DNA of 5,949 nt from HGM05232 sp036661515. GTDB taxonomy: Bacteria; Bacteroidota; Bacteroidia; Bacteroidales; Muribaculaceae. The position numbers were made by a program, and so were the translations under genes. The notes under the pieces were generated by a model. The model was not told the origin of the DNA. It saw nothing but the letters and a program-made list of their open reading frames with translations, and made no database searches. The stretch covers positions 1-5,949 of the forward strand of contig JAVWYO010000115.1 in assembly GCA_036661515.1 (NCBI GenBank). Reading direction: 5' to 3'. Position 1 is the first letter of the stretch. Each line of letters begins with the position of its first letter. Below are positions 1-5,949 of this stretch, piece by piece.

Positions 1-20
1 GTTATATTGTAATATATTTT

Positions 21-3000
21 TTACACTGAAAGCCATCGGCGCATTTCATCAATAGTCGCCTTGCGCCTATTTGCATAATCTACGCGCTGATCTTCGGCAA
101 TTTTCCCTATATGAAAATATCGACTATCGGGATGCGAAATCATAATACCACACACACTGGCAGCTGGCGACATGGCTCCATTTTCTGTTATAACGACTCC
201 TATTTTAGATAAGTTCATTATTCTATCAATATCAAATATCACTGATTGGTCAGGTAGTGATGGATAACCCACTGCTGGACGAATACCTTGATAATATTGT
301 CGCAATGCCTTCGTTGGGTTTCCCTCTTCTTGCGATGAATATCCCCAAAGACTTTGACGTACAATCTCATGGAATCGCTCTGTGGCAGCCTCCACGAGCC
401 TATCTGCTACTGTCTGATAAAGCATTGCCACATAGTCATCACCTTTATCTCTCTTATAATCTATGATATTTTGTATCTGTTCTCCTACCGTTACGGCAAA
501 TGTAGCAATATAATCGGTTTTATCGGGAGATATGAAGTCACTAAGGGCTAACGTTTCTTCAATATCGGCCTTTTGTTGCCTAATCGTTGGAATAACAACA
601 TCACCTTTATCTGTCGAAATTATTATATCATCAACTACTGAATTTGCTTCCCAAAATCCATAACGAGCAATAACGCTATCATTAGCCACCTCTTGAAGAT
701 AATCTATTGCACGCTTTGCCTCTTTTAATAGTTGCATAGCTTCTGCTGCTTTATGCACATCTTTCGTGCTATGCGTTGCAAGCCAATTTGCCCTACAATG
801 GTCACAACCTGTTATTTGTGCCACTTCTGCCATTGAAGCGTCAAATTTCCATGTAGCAAAGAATGGTCGCCAATTTATATAATCACGAATTTCCGAAATA
901 GGCAAACCAATATTTCTTATGCCCAATTTCTGTGGCTTCACTGGAATGTATGCTTGCCAATCGCACCGATAAGCCCTATTCCGTGCTTCAGTTAGTGAAT
1001 ACATCGACGCTGGAGTTGAAAGCGTTTCACGTAATCGTTGTTGCTCTATTTTGAGAACTTTTGCATAGTTTTCTCTATTATTGATGAGTTGTTGTGCCAC
1101 TTGTGGCATCAAAGCGGCATCTCTGGTGTGTACAACAATTCCATTGCTATATTCTGGGGCTATTTTAACTGCTGTATGTAGTGCCGATGTCGTGGCGCCA
1201 CCTACCATTAAAGGTAGCGTGAGTCCTCGTTCATTCATAAGAGATGCAACATGTCGCATCTCTTCAAGTGATGGTGTAATTAGTCCACTAAGAGCAATAA
1301 TATCAGCATGTTCATCTATTGCGCGTTGCACAATATCTTCACCAGGTACCATAACGCCAAGATCTACAACATCAAATCCATTACATCGCATTATCACCGT
1401 TACTATATTTTTACCTATATCATGAACATCGCCTTTTACTGTGGCAATAACCATTTTACCAGCATTTTTTTGCTCTGTATTGCGTTTTTCCTCTTCAATA
1501 TATGGATTCAACCATGCAACAGCTTGTTTCATAACTCTTGCACTCTTCACAACTTGTGGAAGGAATAGTTTTCCATCGCCAAAGAGCTTTCCTACGGCAT
1601 TCATTCCAGCCATGAGTGCGCCATCAATTACGCCTATTGCGCTACCTGTTTCGTGCATCGCTTCTTGCAAATATTGCTCCATATTATCGGTCTTCCCTTT
1701 CACAATTACTTGCATTAACTTTTCACTAACGGTATATATTTGTTTTGTATCTTCTATTTGCGCATCAACAATTTGACCATCATTTTTTAATTGCTCCGCA
1801 ATCGCTATCAGCTGGTCGGTGGAATCTTCATTACGATTAAAAATCACATTTTCTATCGCTTCGCAAAGGGATTTAGGCACATCATTATATGGTACCATCG
1901 TAGCCGCATTAACTATCGCCATATCCATTCCTTTGGCAATAGCATGATATAGAAACACCGAATGCATTGCCTCTCTCACATAGTTATTACCACGAAATGA
2001 AAATGAAAGATTACTTATACCGCCACTCACTTTTGCCCCTCGCAGATTGTTTTTAATCCACTCTGTGGCTCGAATAAAATCTATCCCATAATTATTATGC
2101 TCCTCTATTCCAGTGGCAAGGGCAAGCACATTTGGGTCAAATATTATATCTTCACAATTAAATTCCACCTCTTCGGTAAGAATTTTATATGCTCTGTGGC
2201 ACACCTCTATTTTACGTTCGTAACTATCAGCTTGACCTATCTCATCAAATGCCATTACCACTACGGCAGCACCCATGTGCTTAATATACTTAGCTCGTTC
2301 CTTGAACACATCAGCTCCATCTTTAAGACTTATTGAGTTGACAATCCCTTTTCCTTGCACACACTTCAACGCGCTCTCTATGACATTCCACTTTGAAGAA
2401 TCAATCATCACAGGCACACGTGCCACATCGGGTTCCGACGCGAGCAGATTAAGGAAATGGGTCATTTCACTTTCGGTGTCAAGCATTGCATCGTCCATGT
2501 TTATATCCACGATTTGCGCACCAGCTTCTACTTGTTTGCACGCAATAGCAATCGCTTCGTCCCACGATTTTTCATTTATTAGTCGTAAGAATTTTCTACT
2601 ACCAGCAACATTACAACGTTCACCTATATTTACAAAATTCCTCTCTTTCACAATATCAATATGCTCAAGACCACTAAGGCGCAACCTCTTTTCAATATTA
2701 GGAATAAGTCTTGGCTTGCAACCATTCACAAATGTAGCAATAGCACTAATATGCTCTGGAGTGGTACCACAACAACCTCCAATAATATTAACAAGCCCCC
2801 TATCTATCATTGGCTTAATATGCTCAACCATCATCTGTGGTGACTCATCGTATTCACCCATTTCATTAGGCAACCCAGCATTGGGATATACACAAATCGC
2901 TGTATCGGCAACGCCACTCATCACCTCAAGCCATTTAGTCATGCCATCTGCACCAAATCCACAATTAAGCCCTATTGAAAACAACTTAACGTGGCTCACA

Positions 3001-3671
3001 CTTGCCACAAATGCCTCAATAGTCTGCCCACTAAGTGTTCGACCACTCTCAGTTAGAGTCACAGAAAGCATCACAGGCACATCTCGTCCTATATTTTTCA
3101 TCGCAACATCAGCAGCCCATAATGCAGCTTTTGCATTTAGAGTATCAAAAACAGTTTCAATCAACAACAAGTCAACACCACCTTCAAGAAGTCCCTCAAT
3201 CTGCTCTACATAAGCATCTACAAGTTCGTCCCAAGTAACACTCCTCGACGCAGGATTTTCAACTTCTGGCGACAGCGAAAGGCTCTTATTAGTGGGGCCA
3301 ACGCTCCCTGCAACCCACTTCATTCCTCCACATTCATCAACAGCTGCCCTCGCAATACGTCCAGCCTCGCGATTTATCTCGCGCACTACACCTTGCAATC
3401 CATAGTCTGCCATCGACACCGCATTCGCATTAAAACTATTTGTTTCAATAATATCAGCACCAGCATTTATATATTTAATATGAATTTGCTTTATTATATC
3501 AGGGCAAGTAAGCACCAACACATCATTACAACCGCTAAGTTCTCTATCCCAATTAGCAAACCGCTCGCCACAGAAATCACTTTCACGCAAATTCTCACGC
3601 TGAATCATAGTCCCCATAGCACCATCAAGCACCAACACTCGCTCTTCAAACAAAGGCAAACAAATTCCCAT
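21..3671 (-). CDS. metH: Cobalamin-dependent methionine synthase (5-methyltetrahydrofolate--homocysteine methyltransferase), complete
   Basis: Cytosolic enzyme that moves the methyl group of 5-methyltetrahydrofolate to homocysteine through methylcobalamin, giving methionine and tetrahydrofolate. The 1216 residues match the roughly 1227 of E. coli MetH and all modules are present. The homocysteine domain (about 1-325) has DGAMGT at 16-21 and the zinc cysteines C237, C300 and C301. The pterin domain (about 340-600) has NIGERCN and MIDSSKW (422-428). The B12 cap is about 640-735. The cobalamin domain has D748-V-H750-D-I-G, with H750 the expected cobalt ligand and S801 in the position of E. coli Ser810. 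The AdoMet reactivation domain (about 905-1216) has RPAVGYP at 1131-1137. The start is ATG at 3671: the only upstream in-frame codons end in a stop at 3692-3690, and the next Met lies inside DGAMGT. It begins 4 bases after the acyltransferase stop, so it is probably co-transcribed and translationally coupled. No terminator is visible in the 20 bases after the stop. Family identity is close to certain. Confidence 0.98.
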   Translation of the reverse strand: MGICLPLFEERVLVLDGAMGTMIQRENLRESDFCGERFANWDRELSGCNDVLVLTCPDIIKQIHIKYINAGADIIETNSFNANAVSMADYGLQGVVREINREAGRIARAAVDECGGMKWVAGSVGPTNKSLSLSPEVENPASRSVTWDELVDAYVEQIEGLLEGGVDLLLIETVFDTLNAKAALWAADVAMKNIGRDVPVMLSVTLTESGRTLSGQTIEAFVASVSHVKLFSIGLNCGFGADGMTKWLEVMSGVADTAICVYPNAGLPNEMGEYDESPQMMVEHIKPMIDRGLVNIIGGCCGTTPEHISAIATFVNGCKPRLIPNIEKRLRLSGLEHIDIVKERNFVNIGERCNVAGSRKFLRLINEKSWDEAIAIACKQVEAGAQIVDINMDDAMLDTESEMTHFLNLLASEPDVARVPVMIDSSKWNVIESALKCVQGKGIVNSISLKDGADVFKERAKYIKHMGAAVVVMAFDEIGQADSYERKIEVCHRAYKILTEEVEFNCEDIIFDPNVLALATGIEEHNNYGIDFIRATEWIKNNLRGAKVSGGISNLSFSFRGNNYVREAMHSVFLYHAIAKGMDMAIVNAATMVPYNDVPKSLCEAIENVIFNRNEDSTDQLIAIAEQLKNDGQIVDAQIEDTKQIYTVSEKLMQVIVKGKTDNMEQYLQEAMHETGSAIGVIDGALMAGMNAVGKLFGDGKLFLPQVVKSARVMKQAVAWLNPYIEEEKRNTEQKNAGKMVIATVKGDVHDIGKNIVTVIMRCNGFDVVDLGVMVPGEDIVQRAIDEHADIIALSGLITPSLEEMRHVASLMNERGLTLPLMVGGATTSALHTAVKIAPEYSNGIVVHTRDAALMPQVAQQLINNRENYAKVLKIEQQRLRETLSTPASMYSLTEARNRAYRCDWQAYIPVKPQKLGIRNIGLPISEIRDYINWRPFFATWKFDASMAEVAQITGCDHCRANWLATHSTKDVHKAAEAMQLLKEAKRAIDYLQEVANDSVIARYGFWEANSVVDDIIISTDKGDVVIPTIRQQKADIEETLALSDFISPDKTDYIATFAVTVGEQIQNIIDYKRDKGDDYVAMLYQTVADRLVEAATERFHEIVRQSLWGYSSQEEGNPTKALRQYYQGIRPAVGYPSLPDQSVIFDIDRIMNLSKIGVVITENGAMSPAASVCGIMISHPDSRYFHIGKIAEDQRVDYANRRKATIDEMRRWLSV

Positions 3672-3675
3672 ATCT

Positions 3676-4644
3676 TTATTTTTTAATAATCAACTTCAAC
3701 GCTCTGTCATATACCCACTGAATAAGCCACCCAAGCAACATAATCACAGGCAAGCACACAAACACAAGCCACATCACACGCCACAACCCATCATTAGGAA
3801 ACCAAACATGATCCCTAATATACTGATAAATATGCCGATGAAACATATATGCCGCCATACTCGCATACGCTATCCAACCACCACACAAAGCCACACCACG
3901 CAACCTGACCAAATACTGCGAAACCCACAAAATAACAATAGCACCACCAAAAGCAATAACAGGACGGCACAAAATCACACGCCAATCACTCCATTCAAGC
4001 CCAGTACTCCAGCAAAGCATCGACGCACAAACAGCCCCTACAAGACTTAACGACACAACCTCCCTACTAAGTATTTCCGGAATCTTATATCTCGAAAGCA
4101 TAACACCAACTGCAAAACAAGGAAAATAATAAACAAATCGCTTCTCAATACCAGTGCCAAGCAACACCATCGCAAGCCCAACACCACTAATCACAACAGC
4201 AACAACAATCTGCCGCCAAAGCACACCACCCGAAAGCAACGGAAAAAGCAAATAAAACACAATAATCATACTCACAAACCACAACGTAAGAGGCATCGGC
4301 GGAATAAAAGTCGAAAGCCCCACAACGCTAAGCAAAGCAGTACCAACACTAATTTTACCCAAATTATAATACATCAAAAGCGACAACGCAAAAAGTGGCA
4401 AAATCCTCAACACACGACCCCTTAGAAACCGCCAAAAACTACCAACATCGCGCACCACATAACGGCCACCAAGCAAATAACCCGAGAGGAACATAAACAG
4501 CCCAAGCGAAGCATTTTTCACATACTCACCCCAAGGCGCAAGACTAAAAGCATCAGTATAATTATTCAAGTGCCAAACACCAACAATATACAACATACTC
4601 AATCCACGCGCAACATCAAGCGACCGATCCCTAACATAATTCAT
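3676..4644 (-). CDS. Integral-membrane acyltransferase, acyltransferase-3 (OafA-like) family
   Basis: Probable inner-membrane enzyme that transfers an acyl group, often acetyl, to a sugar of a surface polysaccharide or another envelope substrate. The substrate cannot be read from the sequence. The N-terminus carries the family signature R7-S-L-D10-V-A-R13-G followed by H25 in the first membrane segment. FMFLSGYLLGGR at 50-61 is the typical second-helix motif, followed by the basic stretch R71-FLRGRVLR, and then about eight more hydrophobic spans to residue 312, roughly ten in all. The protein ends in a basic tail (LKLIIKK). At 322 residues it is the usual size for a stand-alone membrane domain with no SGNH extension. 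The start ATG at 4644 fits the motif spacing. The Arg-to-His gap is 11 residues where 10 is usual. metH follows after 4 bases, and a glycosyltransferase gene lies divergently to the right, suggesting a glycan role. The coding strand is strikingly G+T rich. Family call is firm; substrate unknown. Confidence 0.9.
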   Translation of the reverse strand: MNYVRDRSLDVARGLSMLYIVGVWHLNNYTDAFSLAPWGEYVKNASLGLFMFLSGYLLGGRYVVRDVGSFWRFLRGRVLRILPLFALSLLMYYNLGKISVGTALLSVVGLSTFIPPMPLTLWFVSMIIVFYLLFPLLSGGVLWRQIVVAVVISGVGLAMVLLGTGIEKRFVYYFPCFAVGVMLSRYKIPEILSREVVSLSLVGAVCASMLCWSTGLEWSDWRVILCRPVIAFGGAIVILWVSQYLVRLRGVALCGGWIAYASMAAYMFHRHIYQYIRDHVWFPNDGLWRVMWLVFVCLPVIMLLGWLIQWVYDRALKLIIKK

Positions 4645-4663
4645 ATCATAATTTTATATTCAA

Positions 4664-4671
4664 CAAAATTA
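4664..4671 (-). promoter_or_regulatory. Candidate -7 element for the acyltransferase-metH pair
   Basis: Read on the minus strand this is TAATTTTG, an exact match to the Bacteroidetes -7 consensus TAnnTTTG. It would start transcription roughly 13 bases before the acyltransferase ATG, a very short leader. No TTTG is seen at the expected 19-20 base spacing upstream, though the region is T/G rich and has TTTG at other distances. The AT-rich context makes chance matches likely, so this is a weak call; no better candidate was seen in the gap. Confidence 0.3.
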
Positions 4672-4744
4672 CACAAAACCAACAAAATCACCCCATCAAA
4701 AAACAAATTAATAATAATAGAGTCAAAATATCAAAAAATTTACT

Positions 4745-4752
4745 TAACTTTG
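4745..4752 (+). promoter_or_regulatory. Candidate Bacteroidetes -7 promoter element for the polysaccharide operon
   Basis: TAACTTTG matches the Bacteroidetes primary sigma -7 consensus TAnnTTTG exactly and sits in an A/T-rich tract, as is usual. Transcription would begin near 4757-4760, about 430 bases upstream of the glycosyltransferase start. The -33 TTTG is not found at the normal spacing (the bases around 4722-4725 read GTCA), so activity may be weak or need an activator. It is the only good plus-strand -7 match seen between 4645 and 5187. Confidence 0.45.
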
Positions 4753-4760
4753 TCCCCATT

Positions 4761-4795
4761 AAGAACTACAAAACATCATTTTGTATTCTTTTTTT
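4761..4795 (+). terminator. Intrinsic-terminator-like hairpin just after the promoter (candidate attenuator)
   Basis: The arms TACAAAA (4767-4773) and TTTTGTA (4779-4785) are perfect complements around the loop CATCA. Below them AAGAA (4761-4765) pairs with TTCTT (4786-4790), leaving C4766 bulged, for 12 pairs in total. The stem runs directly into seven T residues (4789-4795), so the form is that of a plus-strand Rho-independent terminator. The stem is A/T rich and may be only moderately stable. No plus-strand gene lies to its left, so the only visible transcript it could end is the one from the promoter at 4745-4752. This suggests attenuation rather than ordinary gene-end termination. Confidence 0.55.
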
Positions 4796-4831
4796 AAAAG
4801 TAATACGACAACACACAAAACAAAGCAAGTC

Positions 4832-4848
4832 ATATTACCCAGTAATAT
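4832..4848. repeat. Perfect short inverted repeat
   Basis: ATATTAC (4832-4838) and GTAATAT (4842-4848) are exact reverse complements around CCA. No T-run follows on either strand, so it is not a terminator. In the leader transcript it would form a small hairpin; as DNA it could be a protein-binding site. A 7-bp repeat in AT-rich sequence can arise by chance. Confidence 0.5.
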
Positions 4849-4958
4849 AAAAGGCTAAAACGAATTTACGGCATGTTGCTGCGACAGTGCATCCGAAACA
4901 TAGTTTCACCCAACGAGCATCAATCAATCAGAACCCACAAGCAAACGCCCTGTGGTGT

Positions 4959-4985
4959 CCCCCCTCTATTGCCCTAACCCGCCCC
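4959..4985 (-). other. Potential G-quadruplex on the minus strand
   Basis: The plus strand has C-tracts at 4959-4964 (six), 4972-4974, 4978-4980 and 4982-4985, separated by 7, 3 and 1 bases. The minus strand therefore fits the G3+N1-7 four-tract rule. If the leader is transcribed rightward, the G-rich strand is the template, so a structure there could slow polymerase; the RNA itself would be C rich. Folding is not shown by sequence alone. Confidence 0.45.
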
Positions 4986-5058
4986 ACACACAACATTTTT
5001 TTAAAATAAATATTTCGGAAGCCAACAGCCTCCGCAATACTTCCACAATCTATTAACA

Positions 5059-5182
5059 ATGGATTCACTTTATAACAATCTGAGTTTAATGGCTATTTAT
5101 AGTATCAGAATTGCAATTGATTAATAGTGACAATGAGGCATTTAAAAGAAAAGATAACGAATTCCTAAAATCTATAAACTAA
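5059..5182 (+). pseudogene. Possible gene remnant in two frames, just upstream of the glycosyltransferase
   Basis: An ATG at 5059 opens a 21-codon frame (begins MDSLYNNLSL, ends RIAID) that stops at 5124. A second frame is open from 5090 to a stop at 5180-5182, has no ATG, and reads like a protein tail (NEAFKRKDNEFLKSIN at its end). That stop is 5 bases before the glycosyltransferase ATG, the spacing expected between operon genes. Together they could be the frameshifted or truncated end of a lost upstream gene. Equally, they could be chance frames in AT-rich leader DNA, or the first could be a leader peptide. No family is recognised. Confidence 0.25.
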
Positions 5183-5187
5183 ATCAA

Positions 5188-5949
5188 ATGGAGCCTAAAA
5201 TATTACTATCAATAGCTATACCAACAAAAAATAGACAACAATATTGCATTGCTGCAGTAGAGCAAATACTTTCATTAAACTTAATTCAAACTGAAATAAT
5301 AATACAAGATAACAGTGATGATACATCGTTATCAACAAAGTTGAAAGAAAGCAAATTAAAAAATGTAGTTTATAATTACAATAATGAGATTTTATCTTTC
5401 GTAGATAACTTCAGTAAAGCAATTGAGTTATGCCATGGAGAATACATTTGTATGATTGGTGATGACGATGGCGTTCTTCCAATAATAAACGATATCGTTA
5501 ATTTTGCAAAAACTAATAATTTAGATGCAATTGTACCTGGTCTAAATTCTGTATATTTATGGCCTACTAAAAAGCCTATAATAAAGCATGCAGAAAATGG
5601 TTATTTGGGACTTTCCTTCATCCATAATTCAATTAAATATCCAAATATTTATACGGAATTATTAAAGTTATTACATAATGGAGGTCAAAACTACCAATCA
5701 TTTAATGTACCACGTCTTTATCATGGATTAGTCAAAAAAGAAATCTTAGATAAAATTAGACATCAGACAGGTGCCTACTTCAATGGATTGACACCAGACA
5801 TTTACATGGCAACAGCTTTATCTCTTACCTGTAATAAAGTTTGTGCTATAACCTTTCCAATTACAATTTCTGGGATTTGTCCAAAAAGTGGCTCAACAGA
5901 CTCTGCAACAGGTAAACATACTGGACAATTAAAGGATGCTCCACATTTT
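5188..5949 (+). CDS. Family 2 glycosyltransferase, N-terminal 254 residues (runs off the window)
   Basis: Probable cytoplasmic or membrane-associated sugar transferase using a nucleotide-sugar donor, in capsule, exopolysaccharide or O-antigen assembly. The frame is open from ATG 5188 to the last base with no stop, so the C-terminus is missing. The GT-A fold signature is clear: LSIAIPTKNR at 7-16 (first strand and nucleotide-binding loop), IIIQDNSDD at 37-45, and GDDDG at 91-95, the DXD-type metal and nucleotide-sugar site. HGLVKKEIL at 179-187 and TPD at 202-204 fit the acceptor side of GT2 enzymes from surface-polysaccharide loci. The start follows an A-rich stretch with no Shine-Dalgarno sequence, normal for Bacteroidota. 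Sampled lines are about 18-32% GC, well below metH at about 38-48%, typical of laterally exchanged polysaccharide genes. It follows a long leader with a promoter candidate and terminator-like hairpin, so it is probably the first intact gene of its operon. Donor, acceptor and linkage are unknown. Confidence 0.88.
   Translation, partial: MEPKILLSIAIPTKNRQQYCIAAVEQILSLNLIQTEIIIQDNSDDTSLSTKLKESKLKNVVYNYNNEILSFVDNFSKAIELCHGEYICMIGDDDGVLPIINDIVNFAKTNNLDAIVPGLNSVYLWPTKKPIIKHAENGYLGLSFIHNSIKYPNIYTELLKLLHNGGQNYQSFNVPRLYHGLVKKEILDKIRHQTGAYFNGLTPDIYMATALSLTCNKVCAITFPITISGICPKSGSTDSATGKHTGQLKDAPHF

Larger units (their letters stand above)
4796..5187 (+). promoter_or_regulatory. Long structured 5' leader ahead of the glycosyltransferase
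   Basis: About 390 bases with no intact gene, between the terminator-like hairpin and the glycosyltransferase ATG. The left part is A/C rich. From about 4861 to 4980 GC rises to about 52% by hand count. This core holds a stem of GCATGT (4871-4876) with ACAGTGC (4884-4890), one G bulged, and GAAAC-ATA-GTTTC (4895-4907), a perfect 5-bp stem. Further on, CGGAAGC (5016-5022) pairs with GCCTCCG (5028-5034), with one mismatch. Beyond about 5040 the sequence becomes AT rich, like the glycosyltransferase. Clustered hairpins and the promoter-terminator arrangement upstream suggest an RNA leader targeted by an antiterminator, as for UpxY in Bacteroides capsule operons. No upxY-like gene is in the window, and I cannot match the core to a named RNA family. 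Confidence 0.4.

Noticed and set aside
2275..3213. Long plus-strand open frame of 312 codons opposite metH
   Set aside because: It lies wholly inside metH, which has clear full-length homology; the frame has no recognisable domain and its composition is that of an antisense shadow. The other plus-strand frames within 257-4797 were rejected for the same reason.
3672..3900. Cobalamin or SAM riboswitch in front of metH
   Set aside because: The sequence there is the acyltransferase coding region up to 4 bases before metH, and no B12-box-like or SAM-aptamer-like conserved segment was seen.
4801..4809. TAATACGAC, the first nine bases of the phage T7 promoter
   Set aside because: The match ends there (the following bases are AACAC, not TCACTATAGG), so it is coincidental.
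4640..4860. Invertible promoter segment as in Bacteroides fragilis capsule loci
   Set aside because: No pair of longer inverted repeats flanking the promoter was found; the only repeats are the local hairpins at 4761-4795 and 4832-4848. Repeats outside the inspected span cannot be excluded.
4972..4980. Telomere-like GGGTTAGGG on the minus strand
   Set aside because: It is a single occurrence within a C/G-tract block, in a bacterial context; no array.
4855..5010. Plus-strand open frame of just over 50 codons across the GC-rich core as a small gene
   Set aside because: There is no ATG, GTG or TTG at a sensible place near its beginning, the residues are rich in Thr, Pro, His and Asn without a pattern, and local hairpins explain the region better.
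5016..5034. CGGAAGC/GCCTCCG hairpin as a terminator
   Set aside because: No T-run follows on the plus strand; on the minus strand the following bases are A/T mixed, and no minus-strand gene ends there.

Overview
The window looks like a piece of a Bacteroidales (Bacteroidota) chromosome. The evidence is a MetH with a Bacteroidetes-style activation domain (CDHC-containing insert), a plus-strand match to the Bacteroidetes -7 promoter element TAnnTTTG, A-rich translation starts without Shine-Dalgarno sequences, and moderate to low GC. The genus cannot be fixed from this sequence.

Layout: the left three quarters is a minus-strand pair. An integral-membrane acyltransferase-3 family gene (4644 to 3676) is followed after 4 bases by metH, the complete cobalamin-dependent methionine synthase (3671 to 21). 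The tight spacing implies co-transcription, although the functions (surface-glycan acylation and one-carbon/methionine metabolism) have no obvious link. No riboswitch lies directly in front of metH.

The 543-base stretch 4645-5187 has no intact gene but is not empty. It holds a short divergent promoter zone, a plus-strand TAnnTTTG promoter candidate, and, within a few bases of the predicted start site, a 12-bp hairpin with a T-run that has the form of an intrinsic terminator. After this come a perfect 7-bp inverted repeat, a GC-rich core (about 52% GC) with two further hairpins, a four-tract C-run segment whose complement fits the G-quadruplex pattern, another hairpin, and short open frames that look like gene remnants. 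This arrangement fits an attenuated, structured 5' leader of a polysaccharide operon, as in Bacteroidales capsule loci controlled by UpxY/NusG-type antitermination. That function is inferred.

The right end (5188 to the edge) is the start of a family 2 glycosyltransferase gene, about 30% GC in sampled lines, cut off by the window. It is probably the first gene of a capsule or exopolysaccharide cluster running rightward. The window therefore appears to span the border between conserved chromosome (metH) and a variable surface-glycan locus; the acyltransferase could belong to either side. The leader is the part most worth following up.
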